Positions 53,889-64,000 are shown, counted from the first letter of the stretch. The stretch is DNA of 64,000 bases from Mycobacterium marseillense (GCF_010731675.1 NZ_AP022584.1:5084001-5148000); one strand, 5' to 3'. The notes: a model not told the origin generated them from the letters alone. Program-made: numbers and translations.

Positions 53889-55102
53889 TGAGGGAAGCAC
53901 CACACGTGCTGGGCATCGTCCTGGCCGGCGGTGAGGGCAAGCGGCTGTATCCGCTGACCGCGGATCGCGCCAAGCCCGCGGTTCCCTTCGGGGGCGCCTA
54001 TCGGCTCATCGACTTCGTGCTGTCCAACCTCGTCAACGCCCGCTATTTACGGATCTGCGTTCTCACGCAGTACAAGTCGCATTCACTGGACCGTCACATT
54101 TCGCAGAACTGGCGGTTGTCCGGTCTAGCCGGTGAATACATCACGCCGGTGCCCGCGCAGCAGCGACTCGGTCCGCGCTGGTACACCGGTTCGGCGGACG
54201 CGATCTACCAGTCGCTCAATCTGATCTACGACGAAGACCCCGACTACATAGTTGTTTTCGGTGCCGACCACGTGTACCGGATGGATCCCGAGCAGATGGT
54301 CCGGTTCCACATCGACAGCGGGGCGGGCGCGACGGTCGCCGGCATCCGGGTGCCGCGCAACGAGGCCACCGCGTTCGGCTGCATCGACTCCGACGAGTCC
54401 GGTCGCATCCGCAAATTCGTGGAGAAGCCGCTCGATCCGCCCGGTACGCCGGATGACCCCGAGACGACGTTCGTGTCGATGGGCAATTACATCTTCACCA
54501 CCAAGGTGCTCATCGACGCGATCCGCGCGGACGCCGACGACGACCATTCCGATCACGACATGGGCGGCGACATCATCCCGCGACTGGTCGATGACGGGAT
54601 GGCCGCGGTGTACGACTTCAGCGACAACGAGGTGCCCGGCGCCACCGATCGTGACCGGGCCTACTGGCGGGACGTCGGAACGCTGGACGCGTTCTACGAC
54701 GCGCACATGGACCTGGTGTCGGTGCACCCAGTGTTCAACCTGTACAACAAGCGCTGGCCGATCCGCGGCGAGTCGGAGAACCTGGCGCCGGCCAAGTTCG
54801 TCAACGGCGGGTCCGCGCAGGAGTCGGTGGTCGGCGCCGGCAGCATCATCTCGGCCGCCTCGGTGCGCAACTCGGTGCTGTCGTCCAACGTGGTGGTCGA
54901 CGACGGCGCGATCGTCGAGGGCAGCGTGATCATGCCCGGCGCCCGGGTCGGCCGTGGCGCGGTGGTGCGCCACGCGATCCTGGACAAGAACGTCGTCGTG
55001 GGGCCGGGCGAGATGGTCGGAGTGGATCTGGAGAAGGACCGGGAGCGCTTCGCGATCAGCGCCGGCGGCGTGGTCGCGGTGGGCAAGGGCGTCTGGATCT
55101 AG
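53888..55102 (+). CDS. glgC: Glucose-1-phosphate adenylyltransferase GlgC
   Basis: GlgC makes ADP-glucose from ATP and glucose-1-phosphate for glycogen, capsular glucan and methylglucose-polymer synthesis. The 404-aa enzyme has the nucleotidyl-transferase loop [20 protein letters not shown], the [14 protein letters not shown] segment, the metal/ADP site [20 protein letters not shown] and [17 protein letters not shown]-terminal left-handed beta-helix allosteric domain runs from about residue 295. It has the same order and size as Rv1213. A strong terminator lies 24-65 nt after its stop. Confidence 0.95.
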   Translation: MREAPHVLGIVLAGGEGKRLYPLTADRAKPAVPFGGAYRLIDFVLSNLVNARYLRICVLTQYKSHSLDRHISQNWRLSGLAGEYITPVPAQQRLGPRWYTGSADAIYQSLNLIYDEDPDYIVVFGADHVYRMDPEQMVRFHIDSGAGATVAGIRVPRNEATAFGCIDSDESGRIRKFVEKPLDPPGTPDDPETTFVSMGNYIFTTKVLIDAIRADADDDHSDHDMGGDIIPRLVDDGMAAVYDFSDNEVPGATDRDRAYWRDVGTLDAFYDAHMDLVSVHPVFNLYNKRWPIRGESENLAPAKFVNGGSAQESVVGAGSIISAASVRNSVLSSNVVVDDGAIVEGSVIMPGARVGRGAVVRHAILDKNVVVGPGEMVGVDLEKDRERFAISAGGVVAVGKGVWI

Positions 55103-55125
55103 GGCGCCGTCGCTCCGCGAGCAGA

Positions 55126-55167
55126 CGCAAAAGCACCGAATTCTCCGGCGTGTCGGGTGCTTTTGTG
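55126..55167. terminator. Bidirectional rho-independent-like terminator, glgC / CocE gene
   Basis: CAAAAGCACC (55128-55137) pairs perfectly with GGTGCTTTTG (55156-55165). The stem ends in A-rich/T-rich runs so that both strands present a stem followed by a short U-rich run (TTTTGTGT on plus, TTTTGCGT on minus). It sits between the convergent glgC and CocE/NonD genes. Confidence 0.75.
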
Positions 55168-55180
55168 TCAGCTCGGCGGC

Positions 55181-56863
55181 CTAGGGGATCTCCGGGACCA
55201 GCAGGTGCGCGCCGCGATCCGGGCCCCAATGCAGGGTGATGCGCCCCCGCGGTGAGCCCGGGTAGGCCGCCGGGAATTGGCCCGTCAGCGGGCTTCTCGC
55301 AGACAACCAGCGCCCGGCGACCACCAGGCGCAGTTGCTCGCCGGCGCGAAATAGCGTCGCCGACGGGCCGAGCGCGACGTTGACCTCGACCACCTCGCCG
55401 GCCGAGACTGGCCGAGGATCGGTGCCGGCGGAGACGGGTTCGGCCGGGCGGGAAAGCGCGGAATCCAGGCCGCGCAGCGCGACTCGCTGCCAGCCGGTGC
55501 TCACCCGGTCGCGACCGTAGCCATACGAGCCCTCGAATCCGACGAAACGGCCCCCGCGCCACTTCTCTACCCCGACGAACAGGTTCGCATCGTCGCAGCC
55601 GCTCAGCTCGACCCACAACCGGGCGGCCATCGGTCCCGTCAGCTCGATGTCGTCGGGCGCCGTCCAGGTGAAAGCCGCTGCGTGCGAACGTGTTCCGAAA
55701 GATACGCTGCCGGGGTGCGAGGGAGGTTCGGGGGCCAAAAACCCGCTGTTGACCAAATATAGTGGCCGCCAACGGGTTCGGGACAACGGCCAGTCGGCCT
55801 CTTCGCGTACCGCCGCGACGGTGTCGCGGTCCTCGCGTACCTCCAGGCGCACGCTGCGCGAGGGCGCCGCGCCGTCGAGCACACCGCGGAAGAACGTCAG
55901 CTGCTCGGCGAGCGCGGCCTCGGAATAGAAGGTGGCCCACTTGCCGCCCCGATGCGTGTAGAGCCGGGCGTGGCCGGACCCGCCGTGCGTGAACGCGCGG
56001 ATGGAGCCGCGGCTGTGCAGGTTGTGGTCGGAGAAGCTCCCGCACACCAGCATGGGCACCGTGATCGAGGCCAGGTCCGGTGCCAGCGCGCGCCAGAACT
56101 CGTCACGCAGCGGGTGGACGTCCTGCATGCGTTCGAGGTCGTAGGTCTGCCGCGTCGCGCGTCGCACGTTTCGCGACCACATGCGGGTAAAGCCGCGCTC
56201 CCGGACGCCGCCGGGAAACGTCAGGTCGCGGTAGGCGTCGGTGAAGCCTTCCCACGGGCAGATCGCTCGCAGCGCCGGGGGCTGCAACGCCGCGACGGCG
56301 TACTGGCTGATGGCCAGGTAGGACACCCCGAGCATGACGACGTCGCCGTCGCACCAGGGTTGGCCGGCGAGCCACTCCACCAGGTCGTAGGTGTCTTCGG
56401 CCTCTTGCCGCGACAACAGGCTCCCGGTGCCGTCGGAGTGCCCGCAACCGCGTGAGTCGGCGTTGACCACGACGAAGCCCTGCGCGGTCCACCATGCCGG
56501 GTCGGGCGCCTCCCAACCGGTCAGCGCCGAGAAGGTCACCGGCCGCGGCTGGCGCAGCGCCCGGTACTGCGCGGAGAACGTCCCCTTGTCGCCGCGCCGC
56601 TGCGGCAGGTTGTCCTTGCCGTAGGGGTGGATGCTGAGGACGACCGGCCGTGCTGCGGTGCCGGCGGCACGAAACACGTTGATCCGCAACGTCGTTCCGT
56701 CGCGCGTGGCGACGGCGAGGTCACGCTCGACCTCGAGGTCGGCGGGCGGGTCGGACACGGTGACGGGTGGTCTGGCGATGCCGCGAATCCTGCTCAGCGC
56801 GTACCGCGGCCCGCCGGGCCGTCGCCACGGGCGGACCAGGGCCGGCGGCCGGTTGCGCGCCAC
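55181..56863 (-). CDS. CocE/NonD family hydrolase (Rv1215c-like)
   Basis: The 560-aa alpha/beta hydrolase of the X-Pro dipeptidyl-peptidase S15/CocE family has an N-terminal catalytic domain with LSIHPYGKDNLP (oxyanion region), NADSRGCGHSDGTGSLLS, and the nucleophile elbow MLGVSYLAISQ. The C-terminal jelly-roll domain runs from about residue 350, ending ITLHWGPDRGAHLLVPEIP. In the family's GxSYxG elbow the last Gly is Ala here. The length equals Rv1215c (561 aa). Start GTG 56863 is supported by a leaderless -10 (TAGGGT-N6-GTG). Its substrate is unknown. PE14, which precedes it in M. tuberculosis, is absent. Confidence 0.88.
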   Translation of the reverse strand: MARNRPPALVRPWRRPGGPRYALSRIRGIARPPVTVSDPPADLEVERDLAVATRDGTTLRINVFRAAGTAARPVVLSIHPYGKDNLPQRRGDKGTFSAQYRALRQPRPVTFSALTGWEAPDPAWWTAQGFVVVNADSRGCGHSDGTGSLLSRQEAEDTYDLVEWLAGQPWCDGDVVMLGVSYLAISQYAVAALQPPALRAICPWEGFTDAYRDLTFPGGVRERGFTRMWSRNVRRATRQTYDLERMQDVHPLRDEFWRALAPDLASITVPMLVCGSFSDHNLHSRGSIRAFTHGGSGHARLYTHRGGKWATFYSEAALAEQLTFFRGVLDGAAPSRSVRLEVREDRDTVAAVREEADWPLSRTRWRPLYLVNSGFLAPEPPSHPGSVSFGTRSHAAAFTWTAPDDIELTGPMAARLWVELSGCDDANLFVGVEKWRGGRFVGFEGSYGYGRDRVSTGWQRVALRGLDSALSRPAEPVSAGTDPRPVSAGEVVEVNVALGPSATLFRAGEQLRLVVAGRWLSARSPLTGQFPAAYPGSPRGRITLHWGPDRGAHLLVPEIP

Positions 56864-56875
56864 GCCAATACCCTA
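56864..56875 (-). promoter_or_regulatory. Leaderless promoter -10 of the CocE/NonD gene
   Basis: On the minus strand TAGGGT (56875-56870), 6 nt, then GTG at 56863. It lies 11 nt past the stop of the preceding gene of the same strand. Confidence 0.45.
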
Positions 56876-56886
56876 GGCGCGGTGGG

Positions 56887-57561
56887 CTACCAGATGTAGG
56901 GAACCAACCGATAGCGCACGCGCTCGGCGTATTCGCGGTAGCCGGGCAATTCGTGAAAGAGAAGCTTTTCCTCGTCGAAAATGCGCAGCGTGAGCACGAT
57001 GGTGCCGGGAATGACGAACAGCAGCCCCCAGTAGGAGCCCAGCGCCAAGGGGATACCGATCATCATGATCACGTTTCCGACGTACATCGGATGGCGCACG
57101 AATTTATAGAGGCCGCCGGACACCAGGGTCTGGTCCGCTTCGACGGTGACCGTGGCGCCCGCGTAGCTGTTCTGGACGATCACCAGCATGGCGATCCCGA
57201 GGCCCGTCGCCACCAGCACGTCACCGACCAGCGACAACCAGGGCGGCACCGACGACCAGCCGAAGCGATGATCGAGCGCGCTGAACACCATCGTCGCGAA
57301 CAGCCCCAGGAACGAGCCGGTGATGATGAATTTCTGCGCGGTTCGGGGTTCGGCCCGCGGGCCCGCACGCATGCGCCGCTGCAGGGCCGCGGGGTTGGCC
57401 CGACTCAGGTAGATCGTGGGCACGATGGTCGCCAGCGTGAACACGGCGATGAAGACCCACGCCTGCCAGTAGTGCAGCGTGCCCGCCGGCAAGAGCAGGA
57501 TCAAAACCCACGAGAGAATGCCCCCGAGCGATGTCGTCGTCACGCGGATCCCGGTTTTCAT
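56887..57561 (-). CDS. Isoprenylcysteine carboxyl methyltransferase (ICMT)-like membrane methyltransferase
   Basis: The 224-aa membrane protein matches Rv1216c in length. It has about five hydrophobic segments and the ICMT/PEMT signature LYKFVRHPMYVGNVIMMIG, with the SAM-binding RHPMY element, then FDEEKLLFHELPGYREYAERV with the conserved Glu pair. No protein prenylation substrate is known in bacteria, so the methyl acceptor is unknown; isoprenoid or quinone-type acceptors are possible. Start ATG 57561 has AGGAG just upstream and follows the permease stop by 7 nt, so it is part of the ABC exporter operon. Confidence 0.85.
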   Translation of the reverse strand: MKTGIRVTTTSLGGILSWVLILLLPAGTLHYWQAWVFIAVFTLATIVPTIYLSRANPAALQRRMRAGPRAEPRTAQKFIITGSFLGLFATMVFSALDHRFGWSSVPPWLSLVGDVLVATGLGIAMLVIVQNSYAGATVTVEADQTLVSGGLYKFVRHPMYVGNVIMMIGIPLALGSYWGLLFVIPGTIVLTLRIFDEEKLLFHELPGYREYAERVRYRLVPYIW

Positions 57562-57568
57562 CACGCTC

Positions 57569-59212
57569 CTAGCAGCGTAGATCGCGGCGCCGAAAAGCCG
57601 AGGCACCCAGAACCACTAACCCTACGTCGAGGGCCAGTAGCCATAGCAAGGGCACGGCGGTGAAATCGGCGCCAATTCTCGGGATGTGCGCGAAGGGTTC
57701 CAGGTCGAGCAACCACTGCGGGAACTGGGCCAGCGACCCGATCAGGTACAGGGCGATAAAGCCGATCAGCACGCCCCAGGCCACCGGCGTGAACCTCGGC
57801 GCGACACCGAACACGCAGACCGTCACGGCCGACAACAGCCAGACGGCGGGCAATTGGACCGCCGCGCTTGAAACGACGGTCGCGAGTTTGCCGCCGACGT
57901 CGCCGGCCGCGATGCCGTAGACAACTCCGGCGACCACCCCGCTGGCCAGCATCGCCACCGCGGACCCGCCCAGCGCGGTCACCAAATGGCTTGCGAGCCA
58001 GCGGGTCCGCGACACCGCACCGGCCAACACCGTTTCCGCTCGCTGGGCGGACTCTTCCTGGTGCAACCGCAACGTGAGCGAGACGGCGAACGCGGCCGCC
58101 ACCATGCCCATCATGGCGAATGCCACGGCGATGAAGGCCTGCTCGAGGGCGCTGGTGCCGCCCATTCGCGCGACGATGTCGCGGGCTGCGCCGCTGTCGC
58201 CCAGCTCGTCGCCGATCCCGTGCACCACACTGCCCACCAGCAGCCCGTACAGGCACAGTCCGACGGTCCACAGCAGCAGTGCGGCGCGGTCGAGCCGCCA
58301 CGTCAGCCCGTATGCGGTGGCCAGCGTCGGCCTGGCGGTCCCGGGGCCGGGGCGCTCCGCGATGAGGCCGGCCCCGACATCGCGGCCGATGAGCAGCCGA
58401 TACGCCAGGAGGGTCACTGCGGTCGCGGTCGCCAGGTGCAGCAGCAGCACCCACCAGCGATCACCCGCATACGGTTTGACCAGGAGCGACCATCCCAACG
58501 GAGACAGCCACGACAGCGTGCCCGACCCGGCGTCGCCGACCGCGCGCAGCGTGAATGCGGTTCCCAGGACGGCGAATGCGGCCCCGCGGGCGAACCTGGC
58601 GCTGGGCGACAGCTGCGCGGCGACCGCGGCGACCGCGGTGAACACCAGCCCGGAGCACGCCAGCGCCGCACCGAACGCCAGCGACCCGGCGGCCGGGACG
58701 TCGGTGCTCAGCAGGCCGGCGGCGCCGATCGCGCCGGTGCCGAGCGAGGCCCCGAAGGACAGCAGCAGCGCCGCGCTCAGGCTCGCGTAGCGGCCGATCG
58801 CGGTCGAGTCCACCAGTTCGGTCCGCCCGTTCTCCTCGTCGGCGCGGGTGTGCCGGATCACGGTGAGGATGACGGCCACCGCGATCAGCACGTGGAACAT
58901 CCCGGCCTTCCAAATCCCCACGGCGCCAAGGCTGTCGCTGTAGACCTGCCCGTACAGCGCGCGCTGGGCCGGGCTGGCCATGATGGAGGCGGCGAACCCG
59001 GCCCGGCCGGCCGCGGTGGGGTAGATCTTTTCGATGCTGCCGACGTACACCGTGGCCAACGGCACCGACAGCAGAAACACCCACAGCGGCAACGAGACCC
59101 GGTCCCGGCGCAGGTAAAGCCGCAACATCGCGAGCGTGCCGGAGAAGTTCGAACGGCGCGGCGGCGCAGGCGATGCCGACGCGTAAGGCCGGTCCAGCGT
59201 GGTAGTGCTCAT
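57569..59212 (-). CDS. ABC exporter permease (Rv1217c-like)
   Basis: The 547-aa integral membrane protein has about 12 hydrophobic segments arranged in two halves, typical of ABC-2-like drug exporters in actinobacteria; it matches Rv1217c (548 aa). The partner ATPase gene overlaps its start by 4 nt (ATGA). In M. tuberculosis Rv1217c-Rv1218c is reported as a multidrug efflux pump; the same role is likely here. Start ATG 59212 gives [17 protein letters not shown]. Confidence 0.92.
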   Translation of the reverse strand: MSTTTLDRPYASASPAPPRRSNFSGTLAMLRLYLRRDRVSLPLWVFLLSVPLATVYVGSIEKIYPTAAGRAGFAASIMASPAQRALYGQVYSDSLGAVGIWKAGMFHVLIAVAVILTVIRHTRADEENGRTELVDSTAIGRYASLSAALLLSFGASLGTGAIGAAGLLSTDVPAAGSLAFGAALACSGLVFTAVAAVAAQLSPSARFARGAAFAVLGTAFTLRAVGDAGSGTLSWLSPLGWSLLVKPYAGDRWWVLLLHLATATAVTLLAYRLLIGRDVGAGLIAERPGPGTARPTLATAYGLTWRLDRAALLLWTVGLCLYGLLVGSVVHGIGDELGDSGAARDIVARMGGTSALEQAFIAVAFAMMGMVAAAFAVSLTLRLHQEESAQRAETVLAGAVSRTRWLASHLVTALGGSAVAMLASGVVAGVVYGIAAGDVGGKLATVVSSAAVQLPAVWLLSAVTVCVFGVAPRFTPVAWGVLIGFIALYLIGSLAQFPQWLLDLEPFAHIPRIGADFTAVPLLWLLALDVGLVVLGASAFRRRDLRC

Positions 59213-60177
59213 GACAACGACACCTTGTGCGCATCGCGCCCGTGCCGGCCGTCGCCGCCGGACGGGTCTCGGGATGTGTCATAGTGGCGCAAGAACAGCT
59301 CCTCGAGCGTGGGCGGTTGGCTGACGAGGCTGCTCACGCCGGCGTCGCCGAGCACGCGGATCAGCTCGCCCAGGCTTTCGCTATCGACCTGGGCGCAAAG
59401 CGTCTTGCCCTCGATGCTGATGTCCTCGACGCCTCTGATCCGGCTGAGATCGCCCGGATCGCCGATCATTTCGGCCCTGATCGAAGTTCGGCTCAGATGC
59501 CGCATGGAGTTCAGCGAGCCACTCTCGATGGTCTTGCCCGCCCGGATGATCGTCACCCGCTCGCACAACGCTTCCGTCTCGGCCAGGATATGGCTGGACA
59601 ACAGCACCGTCGTGCCCCGGTCGCGGGCCTGCGCCACACATTGCTGAAATACGTTCTCCATCAGCGGGTCCAGGCCGCTGCTGGGCTCGTCCAGGAGCAG
59701 CAGCCTGGCATGGGACGAGAACGCCGAGATCAGCGAGACCTTCTGGCGGTTGCCTTTTGAATACGTGCGTGCCTTCTTGTGCGGGTCCAGGTCGAAGCGC
59801 TCGATCAGCTCCGCGCGGCGGCGCTTGTCGATGCCACCTCGCATGCGGGCCAGTAGATCGATGGTCTCGCCACCGGTCAGCGACGGCCATAGGGTCACAT
59901 CGCCTGGGACATAGGCGATTTGACGATGCAGTGCGACGGATTGGGTCCAGGGATCGCCCCCCAGCAACCGCACGCTGCCGCTGTCGGCCTTCACCAGGCC
60001 CAACAGGATGCGGATGGTGGTGGACTTACCTGCGCCGTTGGGGCCGAGGAACCCGTGGACTTCCCCCTCCTGCACAGTGAGGTCGAGGCCATCCAGTGCC
60101 CGCACCGTGCCGAAATTCTTGGCGAGTCCCCGGATTTCGATCGGGGCGGCGGAGCCGACGGAATTTTCAGGTGCCAT
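59209..60177 (-). CDS. ABC exporter ATP-binding protein (Rv1218c-like)
   Basis: The 322-aa ATPase has the full ABC set: Walker [14 protein letters not shown]-loop in RQIAYVPGD, signature [12 protein letters not shown], Walker [13 protein letters not shown] and the H-loop SSHILAE. The C-terminal 90 residues form the small domain seen in DrrA-type exporters. It overlaps the permease gene by 4 nt and the TetR gene by 11 nt. The M. tuberculosis counterpart (Rv1218c) drives efflux of several inhibitor classes; the same role is inferred. Start ATG 60177. Confidence 0.94.
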   Translation of the reverse strand: MAPENSVGSAAPIEIRGLAKNFGTVRALDGLDLTVQEGEVHGFLGPNGAGKSTTIRILLGLVKADSGSVRLLGGDPWTQSVALHRQIAYVPGDVTLWPSLTGGETIDLLARMRGGIDKRRRAELIERFDLDPHKKARTYSKGNRQKVSLISAFSSHARLLLLDEPSSGLDPLMENVFQQCVAQARDRGTTVLLSSHILAETEALCERVTIIRAGKTIESGSLNSMRHLSRTSIRAEMIGDPGDLSRIRGVEDISIEGKTLCAQVDSESLGELIRVLGDAGVSSLVSQPPTLEELFLRHYDTSRDPSGGDGRHGRDAHKVSLS

Positions 60178-60805
60178 GGGATTCTCCTTGATCTTCGGCA
60201 GCCAGGAACGCGTCGTACATGGTCCGGTCGGTCAGCAATCCGTCGGTATAAACCTCGAGCGCGGGCAAGATCATGTCACGCGAGTAGTCGCGCAGTACCG
60301 CACGGAGATCCGTTGGCGTTTCGTGCATTTGCAGGTATAGGAGGAACCCGCCGCCTCCGGTGATCGCCAGATATTTGGTGCGGGCCTGGGGATCGCGGCT
60401 GGGCTTGATCGTGCCGGCGCGCACGCCCTCTTCCATGTATTCTTCCGCGTTGTCAATCATCCTGCGCCACAGCATGTTCGCCAGATCGCCACCGGCCTGC
60501 ATGCTGCGTACCAGGAATGCCATCAGCGGTGCGTAGTCCTCGATCTCGGCCAATTGGGCGAACCAGGTGGCCGGGTCGTTGGATTGGAGCGCCTCGGACT
60601 TGGTGTTGCGGATCTCCTCGGCGATGTACTCCTCGCAGGCCTTCCGCAGGCCCTCCTTGGAGCCGAAGTGGTGGATTACCAGCGCGGCACTCACACCCGC
60701 CGCTTCGGCGATAGCGCGAAGCCCGACGCCGAACCCGTGCTCGCCGAACTGCTCGATGGCCGCATCGCGGATTCGGGCAGCGGCCGTCAGGTCGGCTGAA
60801 CGCAT
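60167..60805 (-). CDS. TetR-family repressor of the ABC exporter operon (Rv1219c-like)
   Basis: The 212-aa regulator has exactly the Rv1219c length. Its HTH is at residues about 11-55 ([16 protein letters not shown], then [20 protein letters not shown]). Rv1219c is known to repress the Rv1217c-Rv1218c pump and itself. Start ATG 60805 ([11 protein letters not shown]) lies inside the first of two palindromic operators at 60796-60831, which fits autorepression. It is the first gene of the operon tetR-ATPase-permease-ICMT, all overlapping or within a few bases. Confidence 0.94.
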   Translation of the reverse strand: MRSADLTAAARIRDAAIEQFGEHGFGVGLRAIAEAAGVSAALVIHHFGSKEGLRKACEEYIAEEIRNTKSEALQSNDPATWFAQLAEIEDYAPLMAFLVRSMQAGGDLANMLWRRMIDNAEEYMEEGVRAGTIKPSRDPQARTKYLAITGGGGFLLYLQMHETPTDLRAVLRDYSRDMILPALEVYTDGLLTDRTMYDAFLAAEDQGESHGT

Positions 60806-60831
60806 GTTCAGCACACTAAACGCGCGTTCAG
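60796..60831. promoter_or_regulatory. Twin palindromic operators of the TetR/ABC operon
   Basis: CTGAAC-N4-GTTCAG (60796-60811) and CTAAAC-N4-GTTCAG (60816-60831) lie 4 bp apart, centres 20 bp or two helical turns apart. The first covers the TetR start codon and the second the region just upstream. One base breaks the symmetry of the second site. Confidence 0.72.
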
Positions 60832-60878
60832 TCCGCGGTCAAGGATGACCCGCGTCAAGAATTCGTAAAAGTCTCGAA

Positions 60879-61547
60879 TCAGTCGCGAACGGCGGCCAGG
60901 ATGCCGTCGCCGAGGGGCACCAGGGCCGGGGTGAGCCGCTCATCCTCGGCGATGAGGCGGGCCGCCTCGCGCACCGCGGCCACCTCGGCGTCGCGGGCGG
61001 CCGGATCGCCGGCGCGGCCGCCCAGCGCGGCCCGGTGCACCACGATCACGCCGCCGGGGCGCAGCAACCGGATGCCCTCGACGACGTAGTCCGGCTGGTC
61101 GATCGGGTCGGCGTCGATGAACACCAGGTCATAGGACTCGTCGGCGAGCCGGGTGAGCACCTCCTGGGCGCGGCCCCCGATCAGCCGGCTGCGCGACGGG
61201 CCGATGCCGGCCTCGCTGAACGCCTGCTTGGCCAGCCGCAGGTATTCGGGCTCGATGTCGATTGTGGTCAAGACGCCGTCGTCGCTCATGCCCGACAGCA
61301 ACCACAGGCCGCTGACACCCGCACCGGTACCCACCTCGGCGACGGCCTTGCCGCCGCTCAGCTTGGTCAGCATGCTCAACAACGCGCCGACGGCCGGCGT
61401 CACCGCGCCCGCGCCGATGTCCACGGCCCGCTCGCGGGCGGCCGCCAGCAGCGCGTCCTCCGATATCGATCCCTCGGCGTGGGCAAAGAGCGATTCGGCC
61501 CGGCTGGGCGCTGGTTGGCCAGGGGCTTCTGCGTCGGTGCCGTCCAT
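60879..61547 (-). CDS. SAM-dependent O-methyltransferase, class I (Rv1220c-like)
   Basis: The 222-aa methyltransferase of the catechol-O-methyltransferase-like family 3 has the SAM motif [36 protein letters not shown], and the metal/SAM segment [15 protein letters not shown], then [17 protein letters not shown]. It matches Rv1220c, substrate unknown. ATG 61547 ([19 protein letters not shown]) is preceded on the minus strand by a leaderless -10 TACGCT-N6-ATG (61559-61554). It is divergent from sigE. Confidence 0.92.
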   Translation of the reverse strand: MDGTDAEAPGQPAPSRAESLFAHAEGSISEDALLAAARERAVDIGAGAVTPAVGALLSMLTKLSGGKAVAEVGTGAGVSGLWLLSGMSDDGVLTTIDIEPEYLRLAKQAFSEAGIGPSRSRLIGGRAQEVLTRLADESYDLVFIDADPIDQPDYVVEGIRLLRPGGVIVVHRAALGGRAGDPAARDAEVAAVREAARLIAEDERLTPALVPLGDGILAAVRD

Positions 61548-61559
61548 GCCCGCAGCGTA
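61548..61559 (-). promoter_or_regulatory. Leaderless promoter -10 of the O-methyltransferase gene
   Basis: On the minus strand TACGCT (61559-61554), 6 nt, then ATG at 61547. Confidence 0.45.
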
Positions 61560-61688
61560 TTCCAATTCATCGGGCGAACCGACAGGCGCGCCTGAACTGC
61601 ACACCGGCGACACGCCCAACCGGCCCGGCGCGTTTAGGGTCACCGCGCGATGGATATTTCCTGCACAGCGCAGGTAACGAAACGGTTT

Positions 61689-61704
61689 CTCAGGCTCAGC
61701 TCAG
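61689..61704 (+). promoter_or_regulatory. CTCAG repeats upstream of sigE (MprA-box-like)
   Basis: Three CTCAG words start at 61689, 61695 and 61700, just before a TATACC that could be a -10. In M. tuberculosis the two-component regulator MprA binds direct repeats of this general kind upstream of sigE; my memory of the exact box is limited, so this is tentative. Confidence 0.4.
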
Positions 61705-61748
61705 ATTGTTCATATACCGCACATACGCCGGTACGCGACGGTGTCCGT

Positions 61749-62504
61749 ATGGATCGCGGAACGCGTTGGACGGGGAATACCGAATGGCAGCTGCCTGTTG
61801 CCGTCAATGACGAAGTGCCACTGATTGGCGCACCCGATCCGGAGGAATTGATCATCACCACTCTGCTCAGCCCGTCCAGCATGTCGCACGCGCAAGAGCG
61901 CCCCACCGACGAGTGGGTGGAGACGTCGGATGCCCCGCAAGGGACCGCTGTTTTCGACGCGACCGGGGACAAGGCGGCCATGCCGTCGTGGGACGAGCTG
62001 GTGCGCCAGCACGCCGACCGGGTGTACCGCCTGGCGTACCGGCTTTCCGGCAATCAGCACGACGCCGAGGACCTCACCCAGGAGACCTTCATCCGGGTCT
62101 TCCGGTCCGTGCAGAACTACCAGCCGGGAACGTTCGAGGGGTGGCTGCACCGCATCACCACCAACCTCTTCCTCGACATGGTGCGCCGGCGCGCGCGCAT
62201 CCGGATGGAGGCGCTGCCCGAGGACTACGAGCGGGTGCCTGCCGACGAACCCAACCCCGAGCAGATCTACCACGATTCACGGCTTGGGCCCGATTTGCAG
62301 GCCGCGCTGGATTCACTGCCGCCGGAATTTCGCGCGGCCGTCGTCTTGTGCGACATCGAAGGTCTGTCCTACGAGGAGATCGGGGCGACCCTGGGCGTCA
62401 AGCTCGGGACCGTCCGCAGCCGCATTCACCGCGGACGCCAGGCCCTGCGGGACTACCTGGCCGCCCACTCCGACCGGCAGGAGTTGCGCGCCCAATCGGC
62501 GTAA
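61749..62504 (+). CDS. sigE: ECF RNA polymerase sigma factor SigE
   Basis: SigE is the envelope-stress ECF sigma factor. The 251-aa protein contains sigma region 2 ([20 protein letters not shown] to [18 protein letters not shown]), the linker with [20 protein letters not shown], and region 4 ([20 protein letters not shown] to [20 protein letters not shown]), all nearly identical to M. tuberculosis SigE (257 aa). The N-terminal 80 residues diverge. Start ATG 61749 ([15 protein letters not shown]) is the closest to the M. tuberculosis long form. ATG 61881 ([12 protein letters not shown]) corresponds to a short isoform start known there. The anti-sigma factor gene follows 143 nt downstream. Confidence 0.93.
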   Translation: MDRGTRWTGNTEWQLPVAVNDEVPLIGAPDPEELIITTLLSPSSMSHAQERPTDEWVETSDAPQGTAVFDATGDKAAMPSWDELVRQHADRVYRLAYRLSGNQHDAEDLTQETFIRVFRSVQNYQPGTFEGWLHRITTNLFLDMVRRRARIRMEALPEDYERVPADEPNPEQIYHDSRLGPDLQAALDSLPPEFRAAVVLCDIEGLSYEEIGATLGVKLGTVRSRIHRGRQALRDYLAAHSDRQELRAQSA

Positions 62505-62647
62505 GTAGTGTCCGTCCCGTCTGTCTCGGCAGCGGAGCGATCAGGTAGATATTCAGCGGCTTTGCGCCCGTAGCTGCGGTATTGCGCACCGGCTCGCGCT
62601 ACATTCGAGATGAGGTGGCAATAACAATGAGTGGCAAGGAGCTGGTG

Positions 62648-63043
62648 ATGCCCGATCGAGGACATGTGTTCCGCCGCGCGTTCTCCTGGCTTCCCGCTCA
62701 GTTCGCCTCCCAGAGCGACGCGCCCGTCGGCGCGCCCCGCCAGTTCGGTTCCACCGAGCACCTGTCCGTCGAAGCAATCGCCGCGTTCGTCGACGGCGAG
62801 CTGCGGATGAACGCTCACCTGCGGGCCGCGCACCACCTGTCGATGTGCCCTCAGTGCGCGGCCGAGGTCGAGGATCAGAGCCGGACGCGTGCGGCGCTGC
62901 GCGACTCCCACCCCATCCGCATCCCCAGCACGCTGCTCGGCATGCTGGCCGACATTCCCTACGATTCGCGCGACGACGCGCCCGCGCCGGCGCCCGACCG
63001 GTTCGCCGACCGCGACGCCCGGGAGCGGCGCAAGCGTCGCTAG
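62648..63043 (+). CDS. rseA: Anti-sigma-E factor RseA
   Basis: RseA binds and inhibits SigE and is degraded on surface stress. The 131-aa protein starts MPDRGHVFRRAFSWLPAQFA, nearly identical to M. tuberculosis RseA (Rv1222) over its first 110 residues, with the zinc-associated anti-sigma motif HxxxCxxC in HHLSMCPQC. It ends in a charged tail shorter than the 154-aa M. tuberculosis protein. ATG 62648 is chosen because AAGGAG lies 7 nt upstream; ATG 62627 is in frame and would add 7 residues. Confidence 0.93.
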   Translation: MPDRGHVFRRAFSWLPAQFASQSDAPVGAPRQFGSTEHLSVEAIAAFVDGELRMNAHLRAAHHLSMCPQCAAEVEDQSRTRAALRDSHPIRIPSTLLGMLADIPYDSRDDAPAPAPDRFADRDARERRKRR

Positions 63044-63113
63044 CGCCCGGGCCCGCTGCACAATCGCCCCACACGCGCGTTCATGTCGACCCACTGCGCG
63101 CCGTGGATACTAG

Positions 63114-64000
<887 letters not shown>

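Overview
The window is high-GC actinobacterial DNA carrying a slow-growing, nontuberculous Mycobacterium chromosome segment, most like the M. avium complex. This rests on PE/PPE genes, mycothiol, F420 and methylglucose-lipopolysaccharide genes, and a backbone order that follows M. tuberculosis Rv1170 to Rv1223 (mshB, fbiC, TB8.4, fdxC, dapC, pks3/4, pruC-pruA-putA, fadD36, dapD, dapE, fadD6, folP2, gpgS, tagA, glgA/glgC, an ABC exporter, sigE-rseA-htrA). Species is inferred from gene content only; no database search was possible.

1-10 kb: mycothiol deacetylase mshB, a coupled small ORF and membrane protein, F420 gene fbiC, a mycothiol-dependent-isomerase-like protein, the secreted antigen TB8.4, ferredoxin fdxC, aminotransferase dapC, and a KimA-like K+ transporter fused to an OB-fold tail.

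10-26.5 kb is the most accessory-looking part. It holds an intact 2,111-residue reducing PKS (split as pks3/pks4 in M. tuberculosis H37Rv), two tandem PPE-SVP genes, a tightly overlapped sulfate-activation operon (APS kinase, Met3-type ATP sulfurylase, unknown 104-aa protein), and on the other strand a PPE2-like gene, a FAAL-type fadD and a GAP/Sap-type membrane protein. A cobalamin riboswitch precedes the PPE2-like gene. The papA3, mmpL10 and chp2 genes that go with this PKS in M. tuberculosis are not here. A B12- and sulfur-linked methyl-branched lipid locus is my best candidate for an undescribed system.

26.5-31 kb: proline catabolism (regulator pruC, pruA, putA) with a clear direct-repeat operator candidate. 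31-36 kb: a steroid side-chain-type operon (MaoC hydratase subunits, DUF35 protein, Ltp2-type thiolase, TetR), divergent from an aldehyde dehydrogenase across a perfect 7-7-7 palindrome.

36-52 kb: alpha/beta hydrolase, fadD36, an MHS transporter, dapD, a PE/PPE pair with matching C-terminal tails, dapE, a LAL-type ATPase lacking its HTH, a LOG protein, fadD6, and the folP2-gpgS and divIVA-like/tagA pairs. 52-64 kb: a DUF3117 protein, divergent glgA/glgC, a strong bidirectional terminator, a CocE/NonD hydrolase, the TetR-ABC exporter operon with twin operators, an O-methyltransferase, sigE, rseA and the start of htrA, which runs off the window.

No rRNA, tRNA, IS element, phage or CRISPR array was recognised. 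Several genes show the mycobacterial leaderless signature (TANNNT, 6-7 nt, then ATG/GTG), which helped decide starts.
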